A DNA stretch of 64,000 nucleotides from Aureimonas flava (GCF_003583935.1 NZ_QYRN01000003.1:310001-374000); one strand, 5' to 3'; positions 47,784-57,135 are shown, numbered from the stretch's first letter. Numbers and translations: made by a program. Notes: generated from the letters alone by a model not told the origin.

Positions 47784-49669
47784 TCCGCCGCGCGCGCCCG
47801 TTCCACCAATGCCGCCTCGCCCTCGCCGGCATCCAGGAAGCCGCCGACCTGACGCCGCCACAGGTCCGCGTAGAGGCCGCCCTGCGCGATCAGCTCCGCG
47901 TGTGGGCCCTCCTCCAGGATGCGGCCACGATCGAGCACCACCAGCCGGTCCAGCGCGGCGATGGTGGACAGGCGGTGCGCCACGGCGATCACCGTCTTGC
48001 CCTCCATCAGGCGATAGAGGTTCTCGGCGATGGCCGCCTCGACCTCGGAGTCCAGCGCCGAGGTCGCCTCGTCCAGGAGCAGGATCGGCGCATCCTTCAA
48101 CATCACGCGTGCGATGGCGATGCGCTGGCGCTGGCCGCCCGAAAGCTTGACGCCCCGCTCGCCGACCTCCGCGTCAAGGCCTCGCCGGCCCTCGCGGTCG
48201 ACCAGCGCATCCACGAACTCCTCCGCCTCGGCGCGCCGCAGCGCATGGCGGACCTCCTCGTCGGTCGCGTCGGGACGGCCGTAGAGGATGTTCTCGCGGA
48301 CGGTGCGGTGGAGCAGCGAGGTGTCCTGCGTCACCATACCGACATGGGCGCGCAGCGAGTGCTGCGTGACGCCGGAAATGTCCTGCCCATCGATCAGGAT
48401 GCGGCCGGACTGGACGTCGTAGAAGCGAAGAAGGAGGTTGAGCAGCGTCGACTTGCCGGCGCCCGAGCGGCCGACAAGGCCGATCTTCTCGCCGGGAGCG
48501 ATCGTGAGATCGAAGTCCTGCACCACCGGCCCCGCCGCGCGATGCGGGCGCGCCGACCCGTAGGCGAAGCAGACCCGCTCGAAGCGGACCTCGCCCTCTG
48601 GCACCGCCAGCGGCCGGGCGTCGCGCGCGTCGGTGAGGGCCACCGGCCGGGTGAAGGTGGCGATGCCGTCGCGGATGGTGCCGACGTTCTCGAACAGGGC
48701 CGAGACCTCCCACATGATCCACTGCGCCATGCCGTGGAGGCGCAGGACGAGGCCGATCCCGACCGCCACCGCACCGACCGACACGAGCCCGTTGATCCAG
48801 AGGCCGATGCCCATGGCCCCCACGGCGAAGAGGAGCGCGGAGTTGAGGGCGAGGAGGCTGACGAAGAACAGCGTGATGAGCCGCCCTTGTCCGTAGACCG
48901 GCTTCAGGAACAGGCGCATCGCGTCCTGCGCGTAGGTCACCTCGCGCGGCGTATGGGCGAAGAGCTTCACCGTGCCGATGTTGGAATAGGCATCCACGAT
49001 GCGGCCGGTCATCTCGGCGCGCGCGTCGGCCTGGGCCTGCGCGACGGCGCCCAGGCGCGGGATGAAGTAGCGCAGCATCACGACGTAGAGCACCAGCCAG
49101 CCGGCGAAGGGCAACATCAGGCGCCAGTCGGCGGCGGCCAGGAGCACGATGATGCCGGTGAAGTAGACCGCGACGTAGAGGAACACGTCGATCGACTTCA
49201 TGATCGTCTCGCGCACGGCGAGCGCCGTCTGCATCAGCTTGGTGGAGACGCGGCCGGCGAACTCGTCCTGGAAGAAGCCGAGCGTCTGGTCGAGCAGCCA
49301 GTTGTGCGCGCTCCAGCGGAAGCGCATCGGCAGGTTGCCGAACAGCGCCTGGAACGAGATCAGCGACTCGACGAGCGCCAGCCCCGGCAGCAGCACCAGG
49401 ATCACGACGGCCATGCCGGCGAGGCGCCAGCCCTCGTCGGCCAGGAACGTCTGCGGGTCGGCGGCCGAGAGCCAGTCGACGATGGATCCGAGGAAGCCGA
49501 ACAGCGACACCTCGATCACGGCGATCACGCCCGACATCACCGCCATGCCCACGAGCAGCCAGCGGACCGGGCGCGCATAGTGCCAGACGAACGACCAGAA
49601 GGTGGCGGGCGGGCTGCCGGCCGGCCCCGACGGGAACGGGTCGACCAGCTTCTCGAAGAAGGCGAACAT
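47780..49669 (-). CDS. ABC exporter, fused permease/ATPase (first of a pair)
   Basis: The 629-residue protein begins 'MFAFFEKLVDPFPSG', has a six-helix domain from about residue 35 and a nucleotide-binding domain with Walker A 'GRSGAGKST' near residue 399, signature 'LSGGQRQRIAIARV' near 508 and Walker B '[13 protein letters not shown]'. It shares the same overall pattern as its neighbour ('SYTFFQNDFAGRVA' there, 'TLGFFQDEFAGRVS' here), suggesting a gene duplication. Start ATG 49667-49669 is the first with a sensible N-terminus. Divergent from trmL. Confidence 0.9.
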   Translation of the reverse strand: MFAFFEKLVDPFPSGPAGSPPATFWSFVWHYARPVRWLLVGMAVMSGVIAVIEVSLFGFLGSIVDWLSAADPQTFLADEGWRLAGMAVVILVLLPGLALVESLISFQALFGNLPMRFRWSAHNWLLDQTLGFFQDEFAGRVSTKLMQTALAVRETIMKSIDVFLYVAVYFTGIIVLLAAADWRLMLPFAGWLVLYVVMLRYFIPRLGAVAQAQADARAEMTGRIVDAYSNIGTVKLFAHTPREVTYAQDAMRLFLKPVYGQGRLITLFFVSLLALNSALLFAVGAMGIGLWINGLVSVGAVAVGIGLVLRLHGMAQWIMWEVSALFENVGTIRDGIATFTRPVALTDARDARPLAVPEGEVRFERVCFAYGSARPHRAAGPVVQDFDLTIAPGEKIGLVGRSGAGKSTLLNLLLRFYDVQSGRILIDGQDISGVTQHSLRAHVGMVTQDTSLLHRTVRENILYGRPDATDEEVRHALRRAEAEEFVDALVDREGRRGLDAEVGERGVKLSGGQRQRIAIARVMLKDAPILLLDEATSALDSEVEAAIAENLYRLMEGKTVIAVAHRLSTIAALDRLVVLDRGRILEEGPHAELIAQGGLYADLWRRQVGGFLDAGEGEAALVERARAAE

Positions 49670-49810
49670 GTAGACTTCCGTGCAGCGGATGCGGCGGGGC
49701 GCAGGCGACGCGCCCGACGCGCCGGGATCGCGGCCTTCATATAGGCCCTCCGACGACGATTTCACGAAACGGGGCGTATGCGTGCGCCGGGCGGTCGTCT
49801 ATCGGAAGGC

Positions 49811-50279
49811 ATGTCCCCTTCCATCGCCCTCTACCAGCCCGACATCGCGGGCAATGCCGGCACGATCCTGCGGCTCGGCGCGTGCCTCGGCCTCGATGTC
49901 GAGATCGTCGAGCCGGCGGGCTTCGACCTGTCGGACCGGGCGCTCCGGCGCGCCGGCATGGACTATCTCGCCATGGCGCGACTGACGCGGCACGTCGACT
50001 TCGCCGCCTTCGACGCCGCGCGGCGAGCCGCCGGGCGGCGGCTGGTGCTTCTGACCACCCGGGGCCGAGCTGCCCTACCACGCCTTGGACTTCCGCGCCG
50101 ACGACACGCTTCTGTTCGGGCGCGAGAGCGCGGGCGTGCCGGACGCGGTGCACGCGCTGGCGGACGTGCGGGCGACGATCCCGATGGTGGCGGGCGCGCG
50201 CTCGCTGAACCTTGCCGTCAGCGCCGCCATGGTGGCCGGCGAGGCGCTGCGGCAACTGCGCGCGAGGGGCGCGGCATGA
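49811..50279 (+). pseudogene. trmL: tRNA (cytidine(34)-2'-O)-methyltransferase with apparent frameshift
   Basis: TrmL methylates the wobble base of tRNA-Leu; it is a SPOUT enzyme. The N-half ('MSPSIALYQPDIAGNAGTIL') is in one frame up to 'LVLLTTRG' near 50065; the C-half ('LDFRADDTLLFGRESAGVPD' and 'AGARSLNLAVSAAMVAGEAL') continues in the +1 frame to the TGA at 50277-50279. Removing one base from GGGGCC (50061-50066) restores 'TTRGELPYHALDFRADD', the normal sequence, and gives 155 residues. It is a real frameshift, a programmed one, or a sequencing error in a homopolymer. Its stop overlaps the Nudix ATG. Confidence 0.8.
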
Positions 50280-50710
50280 GCGCGCGAGAACCCCGGCTCG
50301 GCACCGGCGCGGCCATCCTGCGGGGTGGCAGGCTGCTGCTGATCCGGCGGCGCGGCGCCCCGGAAGCGGGGGCCTGGGGCCTGCCCGGCGGCAAGGTGGA
50401 CCTGTTCGAGCGGGCGAATGTTGCCGCGGCGCGAGAGGTGCTGGAGGAAACGGGGCTGCGCATCGTCGCCCGCGAGCTCCTCTGCGTCGTGGACCAGATC
50501 GACCGCGATGCGGGCGACCATTGGTTCGCGCCGGTCTACGTGGTGGAGGACGCGGCGGGCGAGCCGGCGATCACGGAGCCCCACAAGCACGACGGGTTGG
50601 ACTGGTTCGCGCTGGACGCGCTGCCCGAGCCCCTGACCGCGCCGACGCGTGGCGCGCTGCCCCATCTGCGGGAGCGGCTCAATCGGCGCTCGGCAGGCGG
50701 CGCATCGTGA
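50276..50710 (+). CDS. Nudix hydrolase
   Basis: The 144-residue protein has the Nudix box 'GGKVDLFERANVAAAREVLE' followed by ETGL (G-x5-E-x7-REVLEETGL), within the Nudix fold ('RGGRLLLIRRRGAPEAGAWG'). Such enzymes hydrolyse nucleoside diphosphates linked to another group, including oxidised nucleotides. The ATG at 50276 overlaps the trmL stop (ATGA), so expression depends on that frame. Its 3' end overlaps the convergent small gene by 32 bp. Confidence 0.9.
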   Translation: MSAREPRLGTGAAILRGGRLLLIRRRGAPEAGAWGLPGGKVDLFERANVAAAREVLEETGLRIVARELLCVVDQIDRDAGDHWFAPVYVVEDAAGEPAITEPHKHDGLDWFALDALPEPLTAPTRGALPHLRERLNRRSAGGAS

Positions 50711-50972
50711 ACTCGACCTCGCCGCCGGGCAGCAGGCGCCAGCTCTCGACCTGCGTCCAGTAGGCGGCCTTGGGATAGCGCGCGAACCACTCGCGCGCCT
50801 TGGTCCGGGCCTCGGGGCGCGGCAGGGTGAAGGTCTCGCGCACGAAGCTGTCGCGCGGGGCCGCCGCGCGCCGGGCGCGGAGCTGCCGGCGCAGGCCTTC
50901 CAGGGGTGGCGGGGGAAGCGGCGCCATCGGACCGTCGCGCTCCTGTTTCGGCTGGCTCCAGTTGTCCGGCAA
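50679..50972 (-). CDS. small conserved hypothetical protein
   Basis: The 97-residue protein has an N-terminal 'DNWSQPKQERDGP', a central Pro/Arg-rich part and a conserved-looking end 'REWFARYPKAAYWTQVESWR' and 'LLPGGEVEFTMRRLPSAD'. I recall similar short proteins in Hyphomicrobiales but know no function. The start is a TTG at 50970-50972; an ATG at 50925-50927 would give a shorter protein. It overlaps the Nudix gene by 32 bp in convergent orientation. Confidence 0.65.
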   Translation of the reverse strand: MPDNWSQPKQERDGPMAPLPPPPLEGLRRQLRARRAAAPRDSFVRETFTLPRPEARTKAREWFARYPKAAYWTQVESWRLLPGGEVEFTMRRLPSAD

Positions 50973-51121
50973 TATAGGCCTGGGCGCGGCGGAGTTCGAG
51001 TCGCATCCGCCGGGGCGCCGACGACGGATCGCTTCCGAAACGCTTCCGCACCTGCTAGCCAGGGCGCATGTCCGGCCGGTTCCCCGCGAAACCGGCCCGC
51101 CAGCGAGGATCCACGAACGCT

Positions 51122-52033
51122 ATGGAACGTCCCGAACTGCCGCAGGGCCTCCCGGAGAATCTCGACGCCAAGAAGGCGGAGGCCAAGGCCTGGTTCGAGG
51201 CCCTGCGCGACCGGCTCTGCAAGGCGTTCGAGGACCTGGAGGACGAGTTCGGCTCCGAAGGCGGCCTGCCGGCCGGCCGGTTCGAGCGCACGCCCTGGAC
51301 GCGGGGCGAAACCGGCGGCGGCGGCACGATGTCGATGCTGCACGACGGACGCGTCTTCGAGAAGGCCGGCATCCACACCTCCACCGTCCATGGCGAGCTG
51401 TCGGAGGATTTCGCCGCGCAGATCCCCGGCGCGAGCAGCGACCGCAGCTTCTGGGCATCGGGCATCTCCCTGATCGCCCACACGCGCAACCCGCATGTGC
51501 CCGCCGTGCACATGAACACGCGCATGGTGGTGACCACCGGACAATGGTTCGGAGGCGGCGCCGACCTCACGCCCATGCTCGACGCGCGGCGCACCGCCGA
51601 AGACCCGGACACGCGCGCCTTCCACAAGGCGCTCAAGTTCGTCTGCGACCGGCACGCGCAGGTGGCGAGCTTCGATCGCTACAAGGCGTGGTGCGACGAG
51701 TATTTCCACCTGCCGCACCGGGGCGAGCCGCGCGGCGTCGGCGGCATCTTCTACGACTGGCTTCATTCGCCCGACGAGGCCGGCGGCTGGGAGGCGGACT
51801 TCGCCTTCACGCGCGACGTCGGCAAGGCGTTCCTGGTGGTCTATCCTCATCTCGTGCGACAGAACGCCGAAACGCCGTGGAACGAGGCCGAGCGTGACGA
51901 GCAGCTCGTGCGGCGTGGCCGCTACGTGGAATACAACCTCCTCTACGATCGCGGCACGCTGTTCGGGCTGAAGACGGGCGGCAACGTCGCCTCGATCCTG
52001 TCCTCCCTGCCGCCGGTCGTGAAGTGGCCGTAA
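51122..52033 (+). CDS. hemF: oxygen-dependent coproporphyrinogen III oxidase
   Basis: HemF converts coproporphyrinogen III to protoporphyrinogen IX with O2 in heme synthesis. The 303-residue protein has '[18 protein letters not shown]', '[12 protein letters not shown]'-like '[17 protein letters not shown]', '[12 protein letters not shown]', '[19 protein letters not shown]' and '[19 protein letters not shown]'. The ATG at 51122 gives the usual length; an ATG 18 codons upstream is possible. Having HemF fits an aerobic lifestyle. Confidence 0.97.
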   Translation: MERPELPQGLPENLDAKKAEAKAWFEALRDRLCKAFEDLEDEFGSEGGLPAGRFERTPWTRGETGGGGTMSMLHDGRVFEKAGIHTSTVHGELSEDFAAQIPGASSDRSFWASGISLIAHTRNPHVPAVHMNTRMVVTTGQWFGGGADLTPMLDARRTAEDPDTRAFHKALKFVCDRHAQVASFDRYKAWCDEYFHLPHRGEPRGVGGIFYDWLHSPDEAGGWEADFAFTRDVGKAFLVVYPHLVRQNAETPWNEAERDEQLVRRGRYVEYNLLYDRGTLFGLKTGGNVASILSSLPPVVKWP

Positions 52034-52319
52034 ATAATCGTTTCCGGGCTGACGATCGGCATCGGGCGGCCTGTTCCGACCGGGTGCGAAACCTATCTGT
52101 CCGCAGACGGACACGAATTGGTTAAAGCGCCAGAAACCTCCTGTTCACAGATCGCGAAGTCCTGATAAGGTTCGTGTAGTCCAGCCATCGTCCGCCGAGG
52201 ACGAGCTGGTGTCTCGGGGCGAAAGATCCGGGAAGGGACGTGCATTCCGACCGCATGGTTTCGAAGGGCAGACGGCCAGCGCACGAGCGCGGCCGAAGGA
52301 TCGACCAGGGAGGATTGTG

Positions 52320-52499
52320 ATGTATGAACTCGATTGCCACGGCGTCATTCCAGGCTGCGAGCGCGTGATCCGCGCCGAGTCGCAGGCGGAGGTGATGCGC
52401 CGCGCCGTGACGCAGGCCAAGCAGCTCGGGGTGGAGACGATCTCCCAGCGCATGATGGACGCGTTCCGCGACGGGACCCACGAGACCGTCAAGCACTGA
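52320..52499 (+). CDS. DUF1059-like small protein
   Basis: The 59-residue protein ('MYELDCHGVIPGCERVIRAE' to 'TVKH') has the two Cys of DUF1059 proteins ('DCHGVIPGCE'), which may bind a metal, and a helical C-half. Function unknown. A strong AGGGAGGA lies before the ATG. A 13-bp terminator follows. Confidence 0.8.
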   Translation: MYELDCHGVIPGCERVIRAESQAEVMRRAVTQAKQLGVETISQRMMDAFRDGTHETVKH

Positions 52500-52540
52500 C
52501 CGGTTTCGGGCCGCAGCGGTCCGGCGACACGAATATTCGG

Positions 52541-52574
52541 GCGCGGCTCCATCGGCGGATGGGGCCGCGCTTTT
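52541..52574 (+). terminator. terminator after the DUF1059-like gene
   Basis: GCGCGGCTCCATC (52541-52553) pairs with GATGGGGCCGCGC (52558-52570) with one G-U around GGCG, followed by TTTT. Confidence 0.85.
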
Positions 52575-52583
52575 CGTTTGGCG

Positions 52584-53816
52584 TCAGACCAGCTTCAGCA
52601 GCGCATCGCGGCCGAGCACGAATCCGCTCTCGGCATAGCTGCGCTTCAGCCTGTCGAGCGTGCGGCCGACCTCCGGCCCCGGCCCGATGCCTGCGGCCGC
52701 CAGATCGTGGCCCGACAGCGGAAACGGCGGCGGATCGAAACGGACGGCGGCCTCGTGGCGCGCGGCAAGGCGCGCGACCTGGGCAAGGCGATCCGGGTTC
52801 TGCGCGGCGGCGGTGCGCTCGGCGGCCAGCGCCAGCGACAGGCGGTCGGACAGCGCGGACCGGTCGCCGAGATAGAGCCGGGCGCGGAAGGCGCCGTCGC
52901 CCTCGTCGAGCGGCATCTCGGCCATCGCCCAGGCGACGATCCGGTCGCGGTCCGCATTGGACAGCCGCAGCCGCCCGGCCATGGCGCGCAGGCGCGCGGC
53001 GTCCGGCGGCACGACGGCCTCCAACCGGCGGATCGGATCCGGCGCCCAGCCGTAGAGGCGTTCCGTATCCACGAGGCCGTGGATGGCGTCTATGCCCCAC
53101 TTCTCGCTTTCCGGCAGGACGCGGCCGAGCACGCCCGCCTGGCGCATCCACAGGAGCGCGCGCGCCGGCTCCGGTGCGCCGAGAACCTTGCGCAACTCGC
53201 CCCAGACGCGTTCCGCCGACAAGCGGTCGAGCCCTTCCTTAAGGCGCGAGCAGGCCCGCAAGCCCTCCCCGTCCGGCCGCCCGTGCCCGTACCAGGCGAA
53301 GAAGCGGAAGAAGCGCAGGATGCGCAGATAGTCCTCCTCGATGCGCTGGCCCGCATCGCCGATGAAGCGCAGCGTCCCGCTTCCGACGTCGGCGATGCCG
53401 CCCACGAAGTCGAGGACCTGCCCTTGCGCGTCACAGTAGAGCGCGTTGATGGTGAAGTCCCGACGCCCGGCATCGAGCGCCCAGTCGCGGCCGAACAGCA
53501 CCTTGGCATGGCGCCCGTCGGTCTCCACGTCGCGGCGGAGCGTCGTCACCTCGAACGGACGCCCCTCGGCCACCACGGTCACGGTTCCATGCTCGATGCC
53601 GGTCGGCACCGCCCGCAGGCCGGCCGCCTCCACGCGGGCGATCGTCTCGGCCGGCAGCGTCGTGGTGGCCACGTCGACGTCGGAGATGGGACGGTCCATC
53701 AGCGTGTTGCGGATCGCACCGCCGACCACGCGCGCTTCCTCGCCTCCCGCCGACAGGGCGGCGAGGAGGGCCTGGAGGGCGGGATCGCGGAGCCAGTCCG
53801 CCTGGATGCGCGTCAT
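52584..53816 (-). CDS. cca: CCA tRNA nucleotidyltransferase
   Basis: This class II nucleotidyltransferase adds CCA to tRNA 3' ends. The 410-residue protein has 'VVGGAIRNTLMDRPISDVDV' with the catalytic Asp-x-Asp, 'EVTTLRRDVETDGRHAKV', 'RRDFTINALYCD', and 'RIEEDYLRILRFFRFFAWYG' of the neck. The rest is the helical body. Its ATG overlaps the stop of the CoA-type Nudix gene by 4 bp, and the DUF1285 gene precedes, so the three are one operon, as in other Hyphomicrobiales. Confidence 0.95.
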   Translation of the reverse strand: MTRIQADWLRDPALQALLAALSAGGEEARVVGGAIRNTLMDRPISDVDVATTTLPAETIARVEAAGLRAVPTGIEHGTVTVVAEGRPFEVTTLRRDVETDGRHAKVLFGRDWALDAGRRDFTINALYCDAQGQVLDFVGGIADVGSGTLRFIGDAGQRIEEDYLRILRFFRFFAWYGHGRPDGEGLRACSRLKEGLDRLSAERVWGELRKVLGAPEPARALLWMRQAGVLGRVLPESEKWGIDAIHGLVDTERLYGWAPDPIRRLEAVVPPDAARLRAMAGRLRLSNADRDRIVAWAMAEMPLDEGDGAFRARLYLGDRSALSDRLSLALAAERTAAAQNPDRLAQVARLAARHEAAVRFDPPPFPLSGHDLAAAGIGPGPEVGRTLDRLKRSYAESGFVLGRDALLKLV

Positions 53817-54439
53817 GATGCGTAGAGCCTTTCATACAGCGTGCGCAGGATGCCCGCCGTCACGCCCCAGATATAACGATCGCCGAAGGGCATCGTGTAG
53901 AAGTATCGCGGCCTGCCCTGCCAGACGCGGCTGTCGCGAGCATGGTTGGCGGCGTTCATCAGGAAGCCGAGCGGAACCTCGAAGGCGTCGGCCACCTCGG
54001 CCGGATCGGGGCGCGGCACGAAGTCGGGCGGGACGATGCCGATCACCGGCGTGATGCGGAAGCCGGTCGTGGTCCGGTAGCGCGGCAGGCGGCCGAGCAC
54101 CTCGACGCTGGCCGGATCGAGGCCGACCTCCTCGCGCGCCTCGCGCAGGGCGGCCGCCTCCGGCGAAGCATCCGCCGGGTCCACCGAACCGCCGGGAAAG
54201 GCGATCTGGCCGGAATGCTTGCGCAGGTGCGCGGCGCGCGTCGTCAGCACCACGCCGGCCTCGCCGGGCCGGTCCACCACCGGCACCAGCACGGCCGCCT
54301 CGCGCGTCGAGGCGCCTTCGGCAAGCTGCTCCCAGTCGGGGTTGAGCACATGGTCGCCCGCGTCGTGCTCCAGCACGCCCGGTCCGCGCGCCAGAAGGCG
54401 GGCGCGCAGGTCGGCGGCATCGAACCGGGGCTCAGACAT
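53813..54439 (-). CDS. CoA-pyrophosphatase-type Nudix hydrolase
   Basis: The 208-residue protein has 'AAVLVPVVDRPGEAGVVLTT', 'LRKHSGQIAFPGGSVDP' and the Nudix box 'REAREEVGL' preceded by Gly and Glu in 'GGSVDPADASPEAAAL', plus the 'YRTTTGFRITPVIG' segment typical of the NudL/CoAse group, which splits CoA to 4'-phosphopantetheine and 3',5'-ADP. Start ATG 54437-54439; it overlaps the preceding DUF1285 gene by 8 bp and cca by 4 bp. Confidence 0.9.
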   Translation of the reverse strand: MSEPRFDAADLRARLLARGPGVLEHDAGDHVLNPDWEQLAEGASTREAAVLVPVVDRPGEAGVVLTTRAAHLRKHSGQIAFPGGSVDPADASPEAAALREAREEVGLDPASVEVLGRLPRYRTTTGFRITPVIGIVPPDFVPRPDPAEVADAFEVPLGFLMNAANHARDSRVWQGRPRYFYTMPFGDRYIWGVTAGILRTLYERLYAS

Positions 54440-55022
54440 CGGCACCGTGCGGCAGCGGCACCGGAAACCACGCCGCACCCGAGGCGATACCCGCCTCGCC
54501 GCCCCGCTCCTCGACGCGTTGGGCGAGATCGAAGGCGAGCGCGCGGGTGAGCCGGGCCTCCAGCCCGCCCCGCACGAGCACGTAGGGGCGAAACGCACCG
54601 TCGGCGTCCGCCTCGAAGCGGAGCGGATGGGCCGTGTCCGCCTCCACCACGTCGCCCATGTTGGTGCGGAAGCTCAGGCGTCCCGCGTCGGCACTCATCT
54701 CCACCGCCACGAAGGGCGCATCCGCCACGCGGATCGGCAACTTCTCGGCCGGCGTCACCAGCACGAAGCCGCCGTCCGGCTCGCGCCGCAGCACGCTGGA
54801 GAAGAGGCGCGCCAGCGCCGGGCGGTCGATCGGCCGCCCCTCGTGGAACCAGCGGCCCTCGGCGTCGATCGCCATGTCGATCGTCCCGCAATGGGCCGGG
54901 TCCCAGCGTTCCACCGGCGGGGCGGAGAGGCCGGCCCGCTCGGCGCGCGAGACCAGCGCCTCCAGCGAGACGTCGCCGGGGAATGCGGTGGCGGACGGGT
55001 CGTCGGGTGGCTGCGACATCAT
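54432..55022 (-). CDS. DUF1285 family protein
   Basis: The 196-residue protein has 'RWDPAHCGTIDMAIDAEGRW' and 'FHEGRPIDRPALARLFSSVL', the signature of DUF1285, followed by 'EKLPIRVADAPFVAVEM' and a C-terminal beta region. Its role is not known. The gene is divergent from moxR and first in a DUF1285-Nudix-cca operon, a conserved arrangement. Start at Met-Met 55017-55022; either may be used. Confidence 0.85.
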   Translation of the reverse strand: MMSQPPDDPSATAFPGDVSLEALVSRAERAGLSAPPVERWDPAHCGTIDMAIDAEGRWFHEGRPIDRPALARLFSSVLRREPDGGFVLVTPAEKLPIRVADAPFVAVEMSADAGRLSFRTNMGDVVEADTAHPLRFEADADGAFRPYVLVRGGLEARLTRALAFDLAQRVEERGGEAGIASGAAWFPVPLPHGADV

Positions 55023-55205
55023 GCTTTGCCTTCCAGGGCTTCGCCCGGTGGCGGGCGGTGTCCCGCGCGTCTTATTTTGGCCGGGCTTGGCCGTCACCAG
55101 ATAGTCGCGCGTCCCGGTGCTTGCCAGACGACGCCGGCCTCGATTCTATGGGGCCATCCGCCGCCGTCGACCATCGCGACGCGACTCATCGAAAGGCCCC
55201 GAAGG

Positions 55206-56216
55206 ATGACGATTATCGCCCACCCGGAGCCCGTCCTGGATTCGCGCGCCATGGTGGAGGAAGCCGAGCGCGCGCTCGGCGACATCGCGAAGGCGCGCGA
55301 ATCGGTCGCCCGCGTCATTTTCGGCCAGGAGAGCGTGGTGGAGCAGACGCTGGTGGCGATCCTGGCCGGCGGCCACGCGCTGCTGGTCGGCGTGCCGGGT
55401 CTGGCCAAGACCAAGCTGGTGGAGACGCTCGGCGTGGTTCTCGGGCTCGACGCGCGCCGCGTCCAGTTCACGCCCGACCTGATGCCGTCCGACATCGTCG
55501 GCACCGAGGTGATGGACCAGGACGAGACGGGCCGACGCTCCTTCCGCTTCGTGCGCGGGCCGGTCTTCGCCCAGCTCCTGATGGCCGACGAGATCAACCG
55601 CGCCAGCCCGCGGACGCAGTCCGCCCTGCTTCAGTCGATGCAGGAATATCACGTGACGGTGGCCGGCGAGCGGCACGACCTGCCCGCGCCCTTCCATGTG
55701 CTGGCGACCCAGAACCCGCTGGAGCAGGAGGGCACCTACCCCCTGCCCGAGGCGCAGCTCGACCGCTTCCTGTGCCAGGTGGACGTGCACTACCCTTCGA
55801 TGGAGGCGGAGCGGCGCATCCTCATGGCCACCACGGGCGTCGCCGAGGACAAGGCGGTCGGCGTGGTGACGGCGGACCGGCTGCGCGAGATCCAGACCCT
55901 GGTGCGCCGGATGCCTGTGCCCGAGAGCGTGGTCGACGCGATCCTCTCGCTGGTGCGCTCGGCCCGGCCTGGACAGGGCTCGGCGGAGGCCGACACGCAC
56001 GTCGCGTGGGGCCCCGGGCCGCGCGCCTCGCAGGCGATGATGACCTGCGTGCGCGCCCGCGCGCTCTACGAGGGGCGCCTGGCCCCCTCGGTGGACGACG
56101 TGCGTGCGCTGGCCGAGCCGATCCTGCAGCACCGCATGGCGCTGAACTTCGCCGCGCGGGCCGAGGGGATCGGCGTGCGCGAGGTGATCGCCCGTCTCGC
56201 CAAGCAGGCCGGCTGA
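55206..56216 (+). CDS. moxR: MoxR-family AAA+ ATPase
   Basis: MoxR ATPases act as chaperones, often inserting metal or maturing surface complexes together with VWA-domain proteins. The 336-residue protein has Walker A 'GVPGLAKTKLVETLG' near residue 60, 'DLMPSDIVGTEVMDQDE', Walker B 'AQLLMADEINRASPRTQ', and 'EQEGTYPLPEAQLDRF' (sensor 1/second motif). It starts the moxR-DUF58-DUF4159-membrane protein operon; ATG 55206. Confidence 0.95.
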   Translation: MTIIAHPEPVLDSRAMVEEAERALGDIAKARESVARVIFGQESVVEQTLVAILAGGHALLVGVPGLAKTKLVETLGVVLGLDARRVQFTPDLMPSDIVGTEVMDQDETGRRSFRFVRGPVFAQLLMADEINRASPRTQSALLQSMQEYHVTVAGERHDLPAPFHVLATQNPLEQEGTYPLPEAQLDRFLCQVDVHYPSMEAERRILMATTGVAEDKAVGVVTADRLREIQTLVRRMPVPESVVDAILSLVRSARPGQGSAEADTHVAWGPGPRASQAMMTCVRARALYEGRLAPSVDDVRALAEPILQHRMALNFAARAEGIGVREVIARLAKQAG

Positions 56217-56220
56217 CGCC

Positions 56221-57135
56221 ATGGCGGCTGTGGGTCGCATCGCGGACGCCGTCACAGGGCGCGAGGCGCTGCATCGCGCGCGCCAGCGGGCGGCCCTCCT
56301 GCCCGACCTTCTGGTCGAGGCGCGCCGCGTCTCCGCCTCCGTGGCCACCGGCTGGCACGGGCGCCGGCGGCGGGGCACGGGCGAGAACTTCTGGCAGTTC
56401 CGCCCCTTCGTGGACGGCGAGCAGGTCTCGCGCATCGACTGGCGCCGCTCGGCGCGCGACGACAACGTCTACCTGCGCGACCGCGAATGGGAGGCCGCCC
56501 AGACCGTCTGGCTCTGGGCCGACCCGTCGCCCTCCATGCTCTACCAGAGCCGCGAGGGACTGGTGTCCAAGGAAAGCCGCGCGCTCGTGCTGGTGCTGGC
56601 GCTGGCCGAACTCCTGGCGCGCTCGGGCGAGCGGATCGGCTATCCGGGCGTGCTCGCGCCGGTCTCGGCGCGCAACGCGGCCGAGCGCATCGCCGCCGCC
56701 CTCCACACCAACCGGCCGGCCGGGGGGTTCCCCGCGACCGATCGGCTCCGGCGCTTCAGCGAGATCGTGCTGGTGGGCGACTTCCTCGACCCGATCGACG
56801 CGCTGACCGAACGCGTGGACACGCTGGCGCGCCAGGGCGTGCGCGGCCATCTGGTCCAGGTGGCGGACCCGGCCGAGGTCGCCTTCCCCTATTCCGGCCG
56901 GACCGAGTTCCAGGACCCGGAAACCGGCTCCAAGCTCACCGCCGGGCGCGCCGAGGCGCTGCGCGAGCTCTACCGCGACGCCTTCGAGGCGCGCCGCCGC
57001 TTTCTCGGCGAGCATTGCCGGCGGCTCGGCTGGAGCCATACGTTCCACGCGACCGACCGTCTCGCCTCCGAGCCGCTGGTCGCCGTGCACGGCCATCTCA
57101 GCGGCCAGCCGCAGGCCATGAAGGCGCGAGCCTGA
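56221..57135 (+). CDS. DUF58 domain protein
   Basis: The 304-residue protein has the DUF58 hallmark 'RRRGTGENFWQFRPFVDGEQ' with 'RIDWRRSARDDNVYLRD' and a VWA-like MIDAS start 'LWADPSPSMLYQ' (Asp-x-Ser-x-Ser). DUF58 proteins are partners of MoxR ATPases. It starts 5 bp after moxR and its TGA overlaps the next ATG by one base. Confidence 0.93.
   Translation: MAAVGRIADAVTGREALHRARQRAALLPDLLVEARRVSASVATGWHGRRRRGTGENFWQFRPFVDGEQVSRIDWRRSARDDNVYLRDREWEAAQTVWLWADPSPSMLYQSREGLVSKESRALVLVLALAELLARSGERIGYPGVLAPVSARNAAERIAAALHTNRPAGGFPATDRLRRFSEIVLVGDFLDPIDALTERVDTLARQGVRGHLVQVADPAEVAFPYSGRTEFQDPETGSKLTAGRAEALRELYRDAFEARRRFLGEHCRRLGWSHTFHATDRLASEPLVAVHGHLSGQPQAMKARA

Noticed and set aside
47900-49744. 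614-codon open frame antisense to the ABC exporter
   Set aside because: Composition is His/Asp/Arg-rich as expected from the reverse strand of a GC-rich gene; no domain is recognisable.
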